This document shows positions 9,372-21,099 of a DNA stretch of 64,000 nt, piece after piece. The stretch is from Candidatus Planktophila sp. (GTDB taxonomy: Bacteria > Actinomycetota > Actinomycetes > Nanopelagicales > Nanopelagicaceae). The DNA lies in assembly GCA_003569185.1 (NCBI GenBank), contig BGOJ01000001.1, positions 1-64,000 of the forward strand. The letters are read 5' to 3'. The notes beneath the pieces were generated by a model. That model did not search any database. It was given only the letters and a program-made list of their open reading frames with translations, and had not been told where the DNA came from. Each line of letters opens with the position of its first letter. Position 1 is the stretch's first letter. Made by a program: the position numbers and the translations under genes.

Positions 9372-10253
9372 GTGAAGTAGTTCTAGCAGCGGGCGCCATT
9401 GTTTGGCGAAAACATAAAGAGAAATTTACTGAAGTCGCCATTATTCATCGGCCAAAATATGATGACTGGACATTTCCTAAAGGTAAATCTGAAGTTAATG
9501 AATCACTTATAGCTTGTGCTCACCGAGAGGTTTTAGAGGAAACAAATATTCATACTCAGTTTGGTGCCTACTTGGGTCAGGTTGAGTACTTAACCAGTGA
9601 AGGCAGAAAGCAGGTTTCATATTGGTCTGCCAAGGTAATTGATGAGAAAACTTTCACTGCCAATGCAGAGGTAGATGAAATTAAGTGGGTAGCAGTAACA
9701 AAGGTAAGAGATTTACTTAGCATGGATACAGATAAAGAGATTTTAGATAAGTTCATGAAATTAAAATTTGACACAAAACCTTATTCTACTTCGACATGCA
9801 AAAGCAATTAGTAGAGATGAATGGCAAGGCGATGATGATGATCGCCCACTTGATCCATTGGGTGAAAATCAAGCAAGACGTTTGCTTGCCATGTATCAGG
9901 TATATAACCTCTCTGAGATTCATACCTCAGATGCAATTCGTTGTTACAACACAGTGCAACCCATTGCGAAGGGTTTAAATCTAAAGCTTGAGGTGACTGC
10001 AAAATTAAGTGAGAGCACTTATCGAAAGGATAAAGATAAAGCTTTTGATTACGCGAAAGAATTATTGAAATCTGAGATCAATGCGATGATTTGTAGTCAT
10101 AATCCAATATTGCCAAAGATGCTTAATAAATTGACCAAGAAATCTGATGTTGATGCAGATGAAGAGAAATTATCACCTGCTGATGGTTGGGTAATTCACC
10201 GAGATGGTAAAGAGATTATTCAAATAGATCGGCTTGACGCACCTACGGTTTAA
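9368..10253 (+). CDS. mutT1: MutT1-type protein: Nudix hydrolase fused to SixA-like histidine phosphatase, frameshifted
   Basis: The Nudix domain (residues about 1-135) has the box GKSEVNE-x7-REVLEET. A histidine-phosphatase domain follows in another frame with the RHG-like LLRHAKA and a second His in CSHNPILP. Mycobacterial MutT1 carries both domains in one chain and hydrolyses 8-oxo-dGTP, diadenosine polyphosphates and related nucleotides. Removing one A from the A-run at 9775-9778 joins the halves into about 294 aa. The alternative, a separate sixA starting with TTG inside the Nudix gene, would need a 44-base overlap and looks less likely. It overlaps ppk by 4 bases and the convergent ppx by 4. 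Confidence 0.85.
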
Positions 10254-11167
10254 GCTTCCATCCAATCTAGCCACTTTAAAACCACACCTTCACGAAGCGC
10301 CCAAGGGCAAACTTCTAATTCAGCAATATCTAAATTTCGCATAACACTTTCAGCCACAAAGGCTCCTGCCACAATTTGTGAGGCTCGATTTTCAGAGACC
10401 CCAGGCAACTTTGCTCGCTCACTATTATCCATTTCAGATAATTTCGCTGATAACTTTCGAATGGCATCGGCGGTAATGTTTTTGCCATTTCCATCAAACC
10501 AATCACCAGTTAACCTCGCCAAGGTTCTAAGAGTTTTACTTGTTGCAATTGCTCGATCACTTTCTTGATGTTTAACCAGATTGGGCAAAATCTGCTCCAG
10601 CCTTTCTTCAATATGATCCCTAAGTGATCTAATGCTTTTATCAGTATAAGGATCACCTTTTAAGAATTTATTAGTTAAGCGTGCTGCGCCAAGTGGAAGT
10701 GAGATCGCAACCTCAGGTGATTCATCAACTCCAACTGCCATCTCAAGTGAGCCGCCACCGATATCAATAACTAGTAACCGCCCACTTGACCAACCAAACC
10801 ATCTACGAGCAGCTAGAAATGTAAGCCGCGCCTCTTCCTCACCCGTTAAAACTTGTAAATCAATTCGAAAATCTTTGTTTATGGACTTAATTATCTCTTC
10901 GCCATTTTCAGCTTCACGAAGCGCTGAGGTTGCAAAGGGCAGCAACTCTTGCGTTTGCACAGATGCTGATTGCTCAATTGCTCGTTTAATACTATTTCTT
11001 AACTTATCAATTCCTTCTTGAGATACCTGATTATCATCTGAAATGTATTGAGTTAGGCGCAACTCCTCTTTGTAGTTAAAGGTTGGATTTGGCCGAGCAC
11101 CAGGGGATGTGTCTACGACTTGTAAGTGCACAGTATTTGAGCCAACATCTAAGACTCCAAGGCGCAT
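10250..11167 (-). CDS. ppx: exopolyphosphatase / guanosine pentaphosphatase family (Ppx/GppA)
   Basis: A 305-aa actin-like-fold phosphatase that removes terminal phosphates from polyphosphate, or the 5' phosphate of pppGpp. The phosphate-1 loop is LDVGSNTVHLQVVD, the phosphate-2 loop is VIDIGGGSLEMAVG, and ATSALREAENG precedes the catalytic Glu region. It lacks the extra C-terminal domains of the E. coli enzyme and matches the short mycobacterial Ppx1-like size. Convergent with mutT1 (4-base overlap), it opposes Ppk functionally. TAGGTT lies six bases before the ATG, a leaderless arrangement. Confidence 0.93.
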   Translation of the reverse strand: MRLGVLDVGSNTVHLQVVDTSPGARPNPTFNYKEELRLTQYISDDNQVSQEGIDKLRNSIKRAIEQSASVQTQELLPFATSALREAENGEEIIKSINKDFRIDLQVLTGEEEARLTFLAARRWFGWSSGRLLVIDIGGGSLEMAVGVDESPEVAISLPLGAARLTNKFLKGDPYTDKSIRSLRDHIEERLEQILPNLVKHQESDRAIATSKTLRTLARLTGDWFDGNGKNITADAIRKLSAKLSEMDNSERAKLPGVSENRASQIVAGAFVAESVMRNLDIAELEVCPWALREGVVLKWLDWMEA

Positions 11168-11173
11168 ATGGGC

Positions 11174-11179
11174 AACCTA
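11174..11179 (-). promoter_or_regulatory. -10 element of ppx, leaderless type
   Basis: On the minus strand TAGGTT is followed by six bases and the ppx ATG at 11167. No Shine-Dalgarno sequence precedes the start. Confidence 0.45.
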
Positions 11180-11250
11180 CTAGATTTCATTGCTAAATCC
11201 TTGCGGGCAAGATGGTGATTTATTCATGGCATAATTACGCCTCACACCAC

Positions 11251-11325
11251 GCCTCTCTAGCTCAGTGGTAGAGCAGCCGCCTTGTAAGCGGCAGGTCGTC
11301 AGTTCAATCCTGACGGGGGGCTCCA
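11251..11325 (+). tRNA. tRNA-Thr (anticodon TGT)
   Basis: A complete 75-nt cloverleaf. The acceptor arms GCCTCTC and GGGGGGC pair with two G-T wobbles, the anticodon loop is CTTGTAA (TGT, reading ACA), the T arm is GTCAG TTCAATC CTGAC, and CCA is encoded at the 3' end. It sits alone between ppx and the GMC oxidoreductase. Confidence 0.95.
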
Positions 11326-11371
11326 GTAACACCTACTTATTATTTCTAATTAATCAAAGTAGAGTTTAATT

Positions 11372-13049
11372 ATGAAATCCGCCGATTTTGATGTGGTGGT
11401 AATTGGTTCAGGTTTTGGTGGCTCAGTTGCAGCACTTCGCCTAAGCGAAAAAGGTTACAAAGTTGCAGTCCTAGAAGCAGGGCAGAAGATTTTCAGATAA
11501 AGATTTCCCAAAAACCTCTTGGCGATTAAGCAGATTTTTATTTATGCCCAGACTTGGTCTGCGCGGTATTCAACGAATTCATGTATTACCTGATGTTTTA
11601 GTTTTAGCTGGAGCTGGTGTTGGTGGCGGCTCATTAGTTTATGCAAATACTTTATATAAACCACCCGCCTCCTACTTTGCTGATAAACAATGGAAACATA
11701 TAACTGATTGGGATAGTGAGTTATCTCCTTGGTATGACCAAGCATCTCGAATGTTAGGGGTGGCAGAAAACCCATACTTTTCACCCTCTGATAAAGCGAT
11801 GAAGCAGGTGGCAGATCAAATGGGAGTTGGCCACACCTTCAAACTTGCTCCACTTGGTGTTTATTTTGGAGATGGCGCAGGAGTTAAATCTAAGGATCCA
11901 TTTTTTGGTGGCGTAGGACCAGAGCGTGATGGTTGTTTGCAATGTGGCAGCTGCATGACAGGTTGCAGGCACAATGCCAAAAATACCTTGCCAAAAAATT
12001 ACTTAGGTTTGGCTGAAAAAAATGGGGTTAAGGTTTTTCCGGAACACACTGTGATTAAAACGCAAGCATTATCTGATGGAAGTTGGAAGGTAACAGCGCG
12101 TAAAAGCTCTGCCTGGTTTGGTGGCAAGCGCATCTTTACCGCATCCCAGGTTGTTGTAGCTGCTGGCACCTATAACACCCAAAAATTATTACATAAGATG
12201 AAAAATGAGGGCCAACTACCAAAGATCTCTGATCAATTAGGAAAGTTATCTAGAACCAATAGTGAGGCATTAACTGGCAGCATCATGCCTAAGGGTGGAA
12301 CTGATTTTAGTAAGGGCTCTGCCATCACCTCATCCTTCTTCCCAGATGATCACACCCATGTTGAGCCAGTTAGATATGGCAAAGGCAGTAACTTCATGGG
12401 ATTACTACAAACGGTAATGACAGATGGCACAAATATTAAAGATCGTCGCAAGCAGTGGCTGCGCCAAGTTGTAACCAAGCCATCACTGGTCTTAAAGATA
12501 TTAGATGTTAGAAAGTGGAGTGAGCGCACAGTAGTTGCATTAATTATGCAAAATGTTGATTCTGCTATCTCAGTAAGAGGTAAGAAAGGTTTATTTGGTT
12601 TTAGATTAACCTCAAAAAATGATTCCTTAACACCTAATGCCACATACATACCAGCAGCTAATGAGGTGGCTAGGCGGATTGCTGAAAACAATGGCGGCAT
12701 TGCTGGTGGACATATTGGCGATTTAGTAAACGCGCCATTTACCGCCCACTTTGTTGGCGGCTGTGTAATTGGAGATTCAGTAAGTAATGGCGTGATTGAT
12801 CCATACCATCGCCTATTTAACTACCCAACAATGCATGTAGTTGATGGCGCATCAGTTACTGCCAATCTTGGCGTGAACCCATCATTAACAATTACTGCTC
12901 AAGCAGAACGTGCATTTTCTATGTGGCCAAATAAGGGTGAGGCAGATCCTCGCCCTGCGCAAAACTCACCATATAAAAGAATTGATCCAGTTATGCCAAA
13001 CCAACCATTTGTGCCAAAGGGCGCAGTTGGAGAATTAAGAGTTTCTTAA
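11372..13049 (+). CDS. GMC-family FAD oxidoreductase (cholesterol-oxidase-like), frameshifted
   Basis: An FAD-dependent oxidoreductase of about 558 aa resembling actinobacterial ChoD-type proteins. It has the dinucleotide motif [21 protein letters not shown] at the N-terminus, the flavin-contact region [16 protein letters not shown], a cysteine cluster [19 protein letters not shown] near residues 190-210, and the C-terminal GGCVIGDS ... [19 protein letters not shown]. The frame breaks near 11486 (AGAAGA); deleting one A restores it. The substrate is uncertain: sterol oxidation in a streamlined plankter is doubtful, so an alcohol or hopanoid-like substrate is possible. TAGAGT lies six bases before the ATG (leaderless). 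Confidence 0.87.
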
Positions 13050-13844
13050 GATCTTCTCTTGCTGCTTGGCCCGTCTATTTGGGCTCCTAGTAATTGGAAA
13101 ATCCTGTGATTTATAAAAATCTTTAATTACTGCGTGCATTAATTTACTTTTTTCCTTAACTAAATTATGAGATGCCCCTGGTATTACAGCCAACCTGCCA
13201 TTAGGAATCGCTTCATACATCTGCCAAGTCATCTGTGAATTAAATGGTTCATCATCCCCAGCTAATATCAACACTGGACATTTAATCTTTTTTAATTGGG
13301 AAAGCTTTAACTTCGGCTCAGTTGCCCAAACTTTAAAAGCTTTTGCCTTAATCTCAAGTAAAAGTTTTGGATCCTGCCCGGTCATTTTTACAAAATTATC
13401 TGCCTCTTCTTCACTTGCCTCCACCGTATTTAAATCAAAGGATAAGCCGGCATCATGAGTGTAGTTGGCGCCAATTGCCACCAATGATTTAACTAGTTTT
13501 GGATACCTTAAAGCTGTGATCAATCCAATATTGCCACCATCACTCCAGCCGATGATATGAGCTGGTTTTTTAACTACAGTCTTTAAGTATTTAACTAACT
13601 CATCAACTTGAAAATCAAAGTGCATATAACCTTTGCGAACCTTTGTGTAACCATGGGCAGTGCGATCATAAGCAAATGGCTCATGAGTTTTACTTACCGC
13701 CGGCAGTATGTATTTTTCCCACTTTGCAGTGTGGCTAAGCCCGCCATGAAGTAATACAACTGGCTCACCATTTTTTGCCCACTTAAGACACCAAAGATCA
13801 TGCCCGCCAACTTTTATAAACTTTTTATAGACCGGCTTAGCCAT
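13035..13844 (-). CDS. alpha/beta hydrolase
   Basis: A 269-aa alpha/beta-hydrolase-fold protein. The oxyanion region is LLHGGLSHTAKW, the nucleophile elbow is IIGWSDGGNIG, the acid is in LAGDDEPFN and the catalytic His is in IPGASHNLV. No signal peptide is seen; the C-terminal tail is basic. The start lies 4 bases after the stop of the preceding minus-strand gene ndh, so the two probably share a transcript. The 3' end overlaps the GMC oxidoreductase by 15 bases in convergent orientation. The substrate is unknown. Confidence 0.88.
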   Translation of the reverse strand: MAKPVYKKFIKVGGHDLWCLKWAKNGEPVVLLHGGLSHTAKWEKYILPAVSKTHEPFAYDRTAHGYTKVRKGYMHFDFQVDELVKYLKTVVKKPAHIIGWSDGGNIGLITALRYPKLVKSLVAIGANYTHDAGLSFDLNTVEASEEEADNFVKMTGQDPKLLLEIKAKAFKVWATEPKLKLSQLKKIKCPVLILAGDDEPFNSQMTWQMYEAIPNGRLAVIPGASHNLVKEKSKLMHAVIKDFYKSQDFPITRSPNRRAKQQEKILRNS

Positions 13845-13848
13845 TTAT

Positions 13849-15072
13849 TTATTGCGAATCCATAATATGACGATTGCCGCGATCAAAAGTTAAGTAATTC
13901 CAGGTCCAATCAGCCATTGTGCCGATTTTGTTTCGCCCACCAAGTAGATAAAACAGGTGAAGCCAGAGCCATACCAACCAGGCAAGTGGGCCAGCTAATT
14001 TAAACCATCTAACCTGAACCACCGCTTTATTTCTACCAATAGTCGCCATAGAGCCTTTATCTAAATATTTAAAATGCTCTAACTTCTTATTTTGAGAAAT
14101 TCTCTTGATTTGTTTTGCAATAAATTTTCCTTGTTGAATTGCTACTGGTGCAACCATTGGAAGAGGTGATCCATCCTTACCTTTAGCCCCTGCGATATCA
14201 CCTAATGCCCAAAGGTATGGATAATTTTTTACCTGCATTGTTGGCTCAACTGCCACCCGATTTGCCTCAATTGGTAAATTTAAATCCTTCATCGCATCGG
14301 CGCCCTTAACACCTGCAGCCCAGATAGTTACCTCAGATTGCAAGGTGGTGCCATCCTTTAGAAAAATCTTGCGATGTGCTACCTCTTTAACCGCGGTATT
14401 TAATAAAACCTTAACACCAAGCTTTTCTAAATCCTTTTTAGTTCGTGCAGATAGGGATGGTGCAAATGGCGGCAGCAATCTTGGGCCGGCTTCAATTAAT
14501 GTCACATTAATATTTTTAGCAACTTGAGCTTGATCAGATTTTAGCGGCCCGCGAATTAACTCTGCGATTGCACCTGCCATCTCAACTCCAGTCGGGCCAC
14601 CACCAATTACTGTGACAGAAAACTTTGTGTCATCTTCAAATCGACAAAGATCTTCAAACCTTCGCATAATCTCAGCCCTAATTGTTAACGCCTCAGAAAC
14701 GGATTTCATGCCAAGGGTGAACTCCTTAACCCCTGGAATACCAAAATCAGCTGTGACTGAACCAAGAGCCACAATTAAATGATCAAATTTTAAAATCTCA
14801 CTGCTATCAAGCTTTACCTCTTTGTTTCGGTGATCAATGTTTATTGGTGAGGCCATACGAAACTTAACCTTAGTTTTTCTAAGCGCCCCTCTTATTGGAT
14901 AGGCAACATGATCTGCAGCAAGGCCAGCTGTTGAGACCTGATACAAAAGGGGTAAGAAGGTTTGGTAGTTATGACGATCAACCACTGTGACATCGGCGTC
15001 TTTATAGAGGGCGCGAGCAGCAGCTAAGCCACCAAAACCGCCACCTAAAATCACTACCTTTGGTCTATTCAT
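13849..15072 (-). CDS. ndh: type II NADH dehydrogenase (NDH-2)
   Basis: A 407-aa, non-proton-pumping, membrane-associated NADH:quinone oxidoreductase. Two Rossmann motifs are visible: VILGGGFGGLAAARAL at the N-terminus for FAD and VIGGGPTGVEMAGAIAEL near residues 160-176 for NADH. LWALGDIAG is the conserved FAD-contact segment. The C-terminal amphipathic or hydrophobic region PLAWLVWLWLHLFYLLGG fits membrane binding. The start lies 24 bases from the divergent SDR gene, with TAGACT seven bases before the ATG (leaderless). Confidence 0.93.
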   Translation of the reverse strand: MNRPKVVILGGGFGGLAAARALYKDADVTVVDRHNYQTFLPLLYQVSTAGLAADHVAYPIRGALRKTKVKFRMASPINIDHRNKEVKLDSSEILKFDHLIVALGSVTADFGIPGVKEFTLGMKSVSEALTIRAEIMRRFEDLCRFEDDTKFSVTVIGGGPTGVEMAGAIAELIRGPLKSDQAQVAKNINVTLIEAGPRLLPPFAPSLSARTKKDLEKLGVKVLLNTAVKEVAHRKIFLKDGTTLQSEVTIWAAGVKGADAMKDLNLPIEANRVAVEPTMQVKNYPYLWALGDIAGAKGKDGSPLPMVAPVAIQQGKFIAKQIKRISQNKKLEHFKYLDKGSMATIGRNKAVVQVRWFKLAGPLAWLVWLWLHLFYLLGGRNKIGTMADWTWNYLTFDRGNRHIMDSQ

Positions 15073-15096
15073 TGAATTAAGTCTACTGTTTTAACC
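15073..15096. promoter_or_regulatory. overlapping divergent leaderless promoters between ndh and the SDR gene
   Basis: The whole intergenic region is 24 bases. On the plus strand TACTGT (15084-15089) lies seven bases before the ATG at 15097. On the minus strand TAGACT (15080-15085) lies seven bases before the ndh ATG. The two -10 hexamers overlap by two base pairs, so only one polymerase could bind at a time. No room exists for leaders or Shine-Dalgarno sequences. Confidence 0.55.
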
Positions 15097-16586
15097 ATGG
15101 AAACCGCGCGAAGAATTCTAGTTACCGGAGCATCTGGCTATGTTGGTGGTCGGTTAGTTACTGCTTTGCTAGAAGATAACGCAAAGATTCGAGTATTTGT
15201 TAGAGATCGCAATAAAGCTCAAAGTCACTCTTGGGCCTCCCAAGTAGAGATTGCAGTTGGAAATGCATCTGATTATCAATCAACGGTAAATGCATTAAAA
15301 GATGTTCATACCGCTTTTTATTTACTGCACTCAATTAACTTAGGTCCAAACTTTGACAAGATTGAATCTGAAATGGCGCGAAACTTTGCAAAAGCAGCGC
15401 AAGAGTGTGGCGTTAAACAAATTATTTACTTAGGTGGAATCAACAATGATGCTAAAACCTCCAAGCATCTATCCTCTAGAGCAAATACTGGAAAAGAGTT
15501 AGCCACAACATCTGTGCCAGTAATTGAATTACGAGCTGGAATTATTATTGGCTCAGGCTCTGCTTCCTTTGAGATGTTGCGTCATTTAACTCATCGCTTG
15601 CCAGTAATGACCACACCTAAATGGGTAATGAATAAAACTCATCCAATCGCGATTAGAGATGTACTTTGGTATCTAAGAAAAACAGCAACGCTAGAAAAAC
15701 CAGTTGCAGGTATTTTGATATTGGTGGCCCTGAAGTTTTGTCATACGCAGATATGATGCAAAAGTTTGCCAAATTATCTGGCCTAAGAAGACGTTTAATT
15801 ATTAGAGTGCCAGTGCTCACTCCAAAACTTTCTAGCCTTTGGATTGGTTTTGTTACCCCAGTACCAACCTCACTTGCTCGGCCCTTAGTTGGCTCTCTTA
15901 TTAGCGAGGTAGTTGCAGATCCATACAAATCAATTGATCAAATAATTCCAAAACCAAAAGAGGGTTTAATTGATGTTGAAGGTGCAATCTCACTAGCTCT
16001 TAGCCATGTTTCAAGTAATACAGTGAAAACAAGATGGTCAGATGCCACATCCCAAACTGCGCCATGGCAAAAAGCTCAAAGTGATCCAGAGTGGGCAGGT
16101 GAGGCTTTATATAAAGATACTCGCGTAAGAATTACCGATGCCAGTATGGAAAATCTTTGGGTAGCAATTGAAGAGATTGGTGGCGATAACGGTTGGTATG
16201 GCGCTGATTTTCTTTGGTATATGCGCGGTGTGATGGATCGAATGATTGGTGGCGTAGGACTAAGAAGAGGAAGAAGAGATCCAATACATTTGCGAGTAGG
16301 AGACTCATTAGATTTTTGGCGAGTTGAATCTTTAATTCCAGGGCAGTCATTAAAACTTTATGCCGAGATGATTTTGCCAGGCAAAGCTTGGCTTGAGTTT
16401 AGAATTAAAAAATTACCAAATGGACAAAGTGAAGTTACGCAAGAGGCCTCATTCTCACCCCGTGGTTTAGGCGGCCAGTTGTATTGGTATGCAGTGTTGC
16501 CACTTCACACATTTGTTTTTCCAACAATGATTAGAAACTTAATTCGCAGTGCCAACCGGAAAGATTACGCAGCGCGCAATGCATGA
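15097..16586 (+). CDS. NAD(P)-binding epimerase with C-terminal DUF2867, frameshifted
   Basis: The N-terminal half is an atypical short-chain dehydrogenase (NmrA/epimerase-like) with glycine motif LVTGASGYVGGRLV, and YLGGIN in place of a classical YxxxK. The C-terminal half (from about 15990) matches the DUF2867 lipid-binding-like domain that often follows such SDRs, with WYGADFLWYMRGVMD and RVGDSLDFWRVE. The frame breaks near 15708; one added base gives about 496 aa. It overlaps the downstream decarboxylase by 8 bases. The physiological substrate is unknown. Confidence 0.85.
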
Positions 16587-17932
16587 GTTCACCCCTGAGG
16601 TTGAGGCATTAGCTAAGGAAATACTGGATTACTCACTGATTCGCCTGCGAACAGATCCACCACTTGATGGTCCAAAAACTGCGCAGGAGTTATATGAGTT
16701 AGCTGGTAACACCATTACTGCCAAAGGTTTAGGCGGACATGAAGCGCTTAAATTATTTAAAGAGGTATTAGCAACAGCTTGTATTTCAACAGATCACCCA
16801 CGTTACTTAGCATTTATTCCATCTGCTCCTAGTGAGTATGCAAACCTTTTTGATTTAGTAGTTGGTGCAAGCGCACTTTATGGCGGCTCTTGGCTAGAGG
16901 GAGCTGGCGCAGTATTTGCTGAAAACCAAGCACTTAAATGGATCTCAGATTTAGCTGGGATGCCAGCAACTGCAGGTGGTGTATTTGTGCAGGGCGGAAC
17001 AATTGGAAATTTATCAGCCTTAGTCACCGCCCGAAATACTTTTAGAGCAAAGAGAAAAGATGTAACTAGGTGGGTACTGGCAGCAAGTGCTGACTCACAC
17101 TCATCAATTAAATCTGCCGCCCAAGTTATGGATGTTGAAATTTTATTAATTAAGCCAGATAAGGATGGCGCTTTGCAAGGAGATGCTTGCGCGCAAGTTA
17201 TTGATAAGTACCACAGTGAAAATCCGGGGCATCAAGTATTCGCACTAGTTGCTACCGCTGGAACAACAAACCTTGGAATTATTGATAACTTGGCATCTGT
17301 TTCAGCATGCGCAAAGGAGAGAGGAATTTGGTTTCATGTTGATGGTGCTTATGGATTAGCCGCACTATGTGCGCCATCTGTTCGGCCATTATTTAACGGA
17401 ATTGAATTAGCCGACTCATTTATTGTTGATCCACATAAATGGCTCTTTCGCGCCATTTGATGCTTGCGCGCTTATCTATCGCAATCCAAAGTTAGCAAAG
17501 CGAGCGCACCTACAAAAGGCTGCCTACCTTGAAACCTTAGATGAAGATGATGAGTGGAATCCATCAGATTATGCAATTCATTTAACACGACGAGCCAGAG
17601 GATTACCATTTTGGTTTTCACTTGCTGCCCATGGCACAGATGAGTATGCAAAAGCAATGGAGCGCACCATGGATGTTGCCAAAGATGCAGCCGAGCAGGT
17701 GCGCAATCATCCAAATTTAAAGTTAGTAATTGAACCATCACTTTCTATTGTGGCATTTGAAAGAGTTGGCTGGAGCAGTGATGATTATGAAAAGTGGAGT
17801 GATAAATTATTAGCTGATCAAATTGGTTTTGTTACACCATCAGCTCATAAGGGTAAGCCGATATTACGGTTTGCAATTGTTAACCCTTGGACTAATGAGG
17901 GTGATATCGCAGCAATTCTCGCCACGCTCTAA
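16579..17932 (+). CDS. group II PLP-dependent amino acid decarboxylase, frameshifted
   Basis: A fold-type I PLP decarboxylase of the aromatic-amino-acid/diaminobutyrate/glutamate family, about 450 aa after repair. Motifs are PRYLAFIPSAPSEYAN (substrate-binding region), GGVFVQGGTIGNLSAL, WFHVDGAYG (PLP-binding Asp) and VDPHKWLF with the Schiff-base Lys near residue 287. The frame breaks at about 17449, where an extra C lies just after that lysine; deleting it continues APFDACALIYRN. The start ATG at 16579 overlaps the SDR stop by 8 bases. Which amino acid it uses cannot be read from sequence; ornithine- or diaminobutyrate-type activity would fit the homospermidine synthase 15 kb away, but that is only inference. 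Confidence 0.88.
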
Positions 17933-17977
17933 GTAGAAAACCCCACATTTGTCAGTGCAATCTTTTAAGATATCCCC

Positions 17978-18268
17978 ATGTCTGAATTTTCTATGCCCCT
18001 TAATGATGCAGGCTCATCTGGATTATCAGAGCTTGAACTTAAGATGTTGGAGTTTGAGCGCTCCTGGTGGCGTCATGCCGGGGCGAAGGAGAGTTCAATC
18101 AAAGAGTTATTTAATTTAACCCCACCTGCTTATTATCAAATGCTAAATAACTTAATTGATAAAGAGGCTGCATTAATGGCAGAGCCTTTATTAGTTAAGC
18201 GCCTATTAAGAGTTCGCCAGCAGCGCACCGCTGCCCGCAGCAGCAGCAAACTCGGCTTCACCCTCTAA
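17978..18268 (+). CDS. DUF3263 family protein
   Basis: A 96-aa protein matching the actinobacteria-restricted DUF3263 family, with [30 protein letters not shown] and a basic C-terminus ([18 protein letters not shown]). The helical, helix-turn-helix-like layout and basic tail suggest nucleic-acid binding, but no function is established. TAAGAT lies six bases before the ATG with no Shine-Dalgarno sequence (leaderless). Confidence 0.88.
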   Translation: MSEFSMPLNDAGSSGLSELELKMLEFERSWWRHAGAKESSIKELFNLTPPAYYQMLNNLIDKEAALMAEPLLVKRLLRVRQQRTAARSSSKLGFTL

Positions 18269-18310
18269 CACCCTGCCCAAGCACAAAGCCTCAAAGCCCT
18301 TTAGGCTGAT

Positions 18311-18340
18311 TTGGCGCATCTGGAATAAATCCTCTAGATT
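18311..18340 (+). promoter_or_regulatory. candidate groEL promoter
   Basis: TTGGCG at 18311-18316 and TAGATT at 18335-18340 are separated by 18 bases and would place the start of transcription inside the CIRCE operator immediately downstream. An extra dyad CCTCTAGA / TCTAGAGG (18331-18338 and 18353-18360) overlaps the -10 and the left CIRCE arm. Confidence 0.45.
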
Positions 18341-18345
18341 TGGCT

Positions 18346-20045
<1,700 letters not shown>

Positions 20046-20065
20046 AAATATCCATTAGTAATTAC

Positions 20066-20097
20066 AAAAAGCCCCCGCATAAAAACGGGGGCTTTTT
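20066..20097 (+). terminator. intrinsic terminator after groEL
   Basis: A 7-bp GC-rich stem (GCCCCCG at 20071-20077 with CGGGGGC at 20086-20092), an 8-base loop and a T5 tract. The A5 preceding the stem would make it work in both directions. Confidence 0.93.
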
Positions 20098-20129
20098 CAT
20101 TTTAATCATAAGCAGATTACAATCTACTT

Positions 20130-21005
20130 ATGGCAAAGAAGAAATCATTATTTAAAAAGCTCCGTAAAAACGAGAGCTCACTGGTGGCAGAGCCAGAGGC
20201 ACCAGTTGATGATTCAATCCTTGAATCGATTAGCCAACCAAAGGTTGAAGAGGTAGTTCGGCCTGCAATTGTTAGAAAACCTTATATTGCACCGGAGAAA
20301 ACCTATCCAGCAAAGATTGATGTTGAAGTAAATAAGAATGACATTTTTGGTGCATTAAGTATTGCCAAGCAAGCAGTTATTGAAGATGCTGGCAAGAGTG
20401 AGTATGTCGGTGAGTTTTACTCAATTGATTCAGATGAAGAAAGAGTTGCCACCTATCTATTTCACGCAAAACTTCCAGGTTATTCAGGTTGGATGTGGGC
20501 GGTAACAGTTGCAAAGGTTGATGATAAATCTCCTGCAACAATCTGTGATGTAGTTTTACTACCAGGTGCTAAATCATTGCTAGCGCCAAATTGGGTTCCA
20601 TACTCACAAAGAATTCAACCAGGTGATTTAGGAATTGGCGATGTTGTACCAACCTCACCAGATGATGAACGGTTAACTCAAAGTTATGCAGCCCTTCCTG
20701 GGGAGGAAGAGTTAGATATTGCGCAATTATTTGAGTTTGGTTTAAGCAGAGCTAGAGTTTTATCAATTGTTGGTCGAGATGCAGCCAGTAAGAGATGGTA
20801 TGAAGGAGATCGCGGACCTCGTGCTCCAATTGCGCAATCTGCTCCTAAGCCTTGTTCATCTTGCGGATTTTTTATTCCAATTGCCGGATCCCTTCGAAGT
20901 GCATTTGGAGTTTGCTCCAATGCGATTTCACCTGAGGATGCCCGGGTAGTTTCCGTTGATCATGGCTGCGGCGCGCACTCTGAGGCGCTAATTAAGGCTG
21001 AATAA
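20130..21005 (+). CDS. DUF3027 family protein
   Basis: A 291-aa protein of the actinobacterial DUF3027 family. A lysine-rich N-terminus (about 1-60) is followed by the conserved core with SEYVGEFYSIDSDEERV, YSGWMWAVTVAKV and APNWVPYSQRIQPGDLG, and a C-terminal cysteine cluster (PCSSCGFF, FGVCSN, HGCGAHSE) that could bind a metal. Its function is unknown; in many actinobacteria it sits with the same cold-shock and DUF2530 genes as here. TACAAT lies six bases before the ATG (leaderless). Confidence 0.9.
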   Translation: MAKKKSLFKKLRKNESSLVAEPEAPVDDSILESISQPKVEEVVRPAIVRKPYIAPEKTYPAKIDVEVNKNDIFGALSIAKQAVIEDAGKSEYVGEFYSIDSDEERVATYLFHAKLPGYSGWMWAVTVAKVDDKSPATICDVVLLPGAKSLLAPNWVPYSQRIQPGDLGIGDVVPTSPDDERLTQSYAALPGEEELDIAQLFEFGLSRARVLSIVGRDAASKRWYEGDRGPRAPIAQSAPKPCSSCGFFIPIAGSLRSAFGVCSNAISPEDARVVSVDHGCGAHSEALIKAE

Positions 21006-21099
21006 TCGGCTAACGCCGAGTGCATTACTTGGGTTAAACTATGCACCTGCCCATCTAGAGATGGCCTAAACGAATACTAAAAATTGAAGGGAGATACCA

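Noticed and set aside
9768-10253. Separate sixA gene starting with TTG
   Set aside because: It would overlap the Nudix gene by 44 bases; one base correction gives the known MutT1 domain order.
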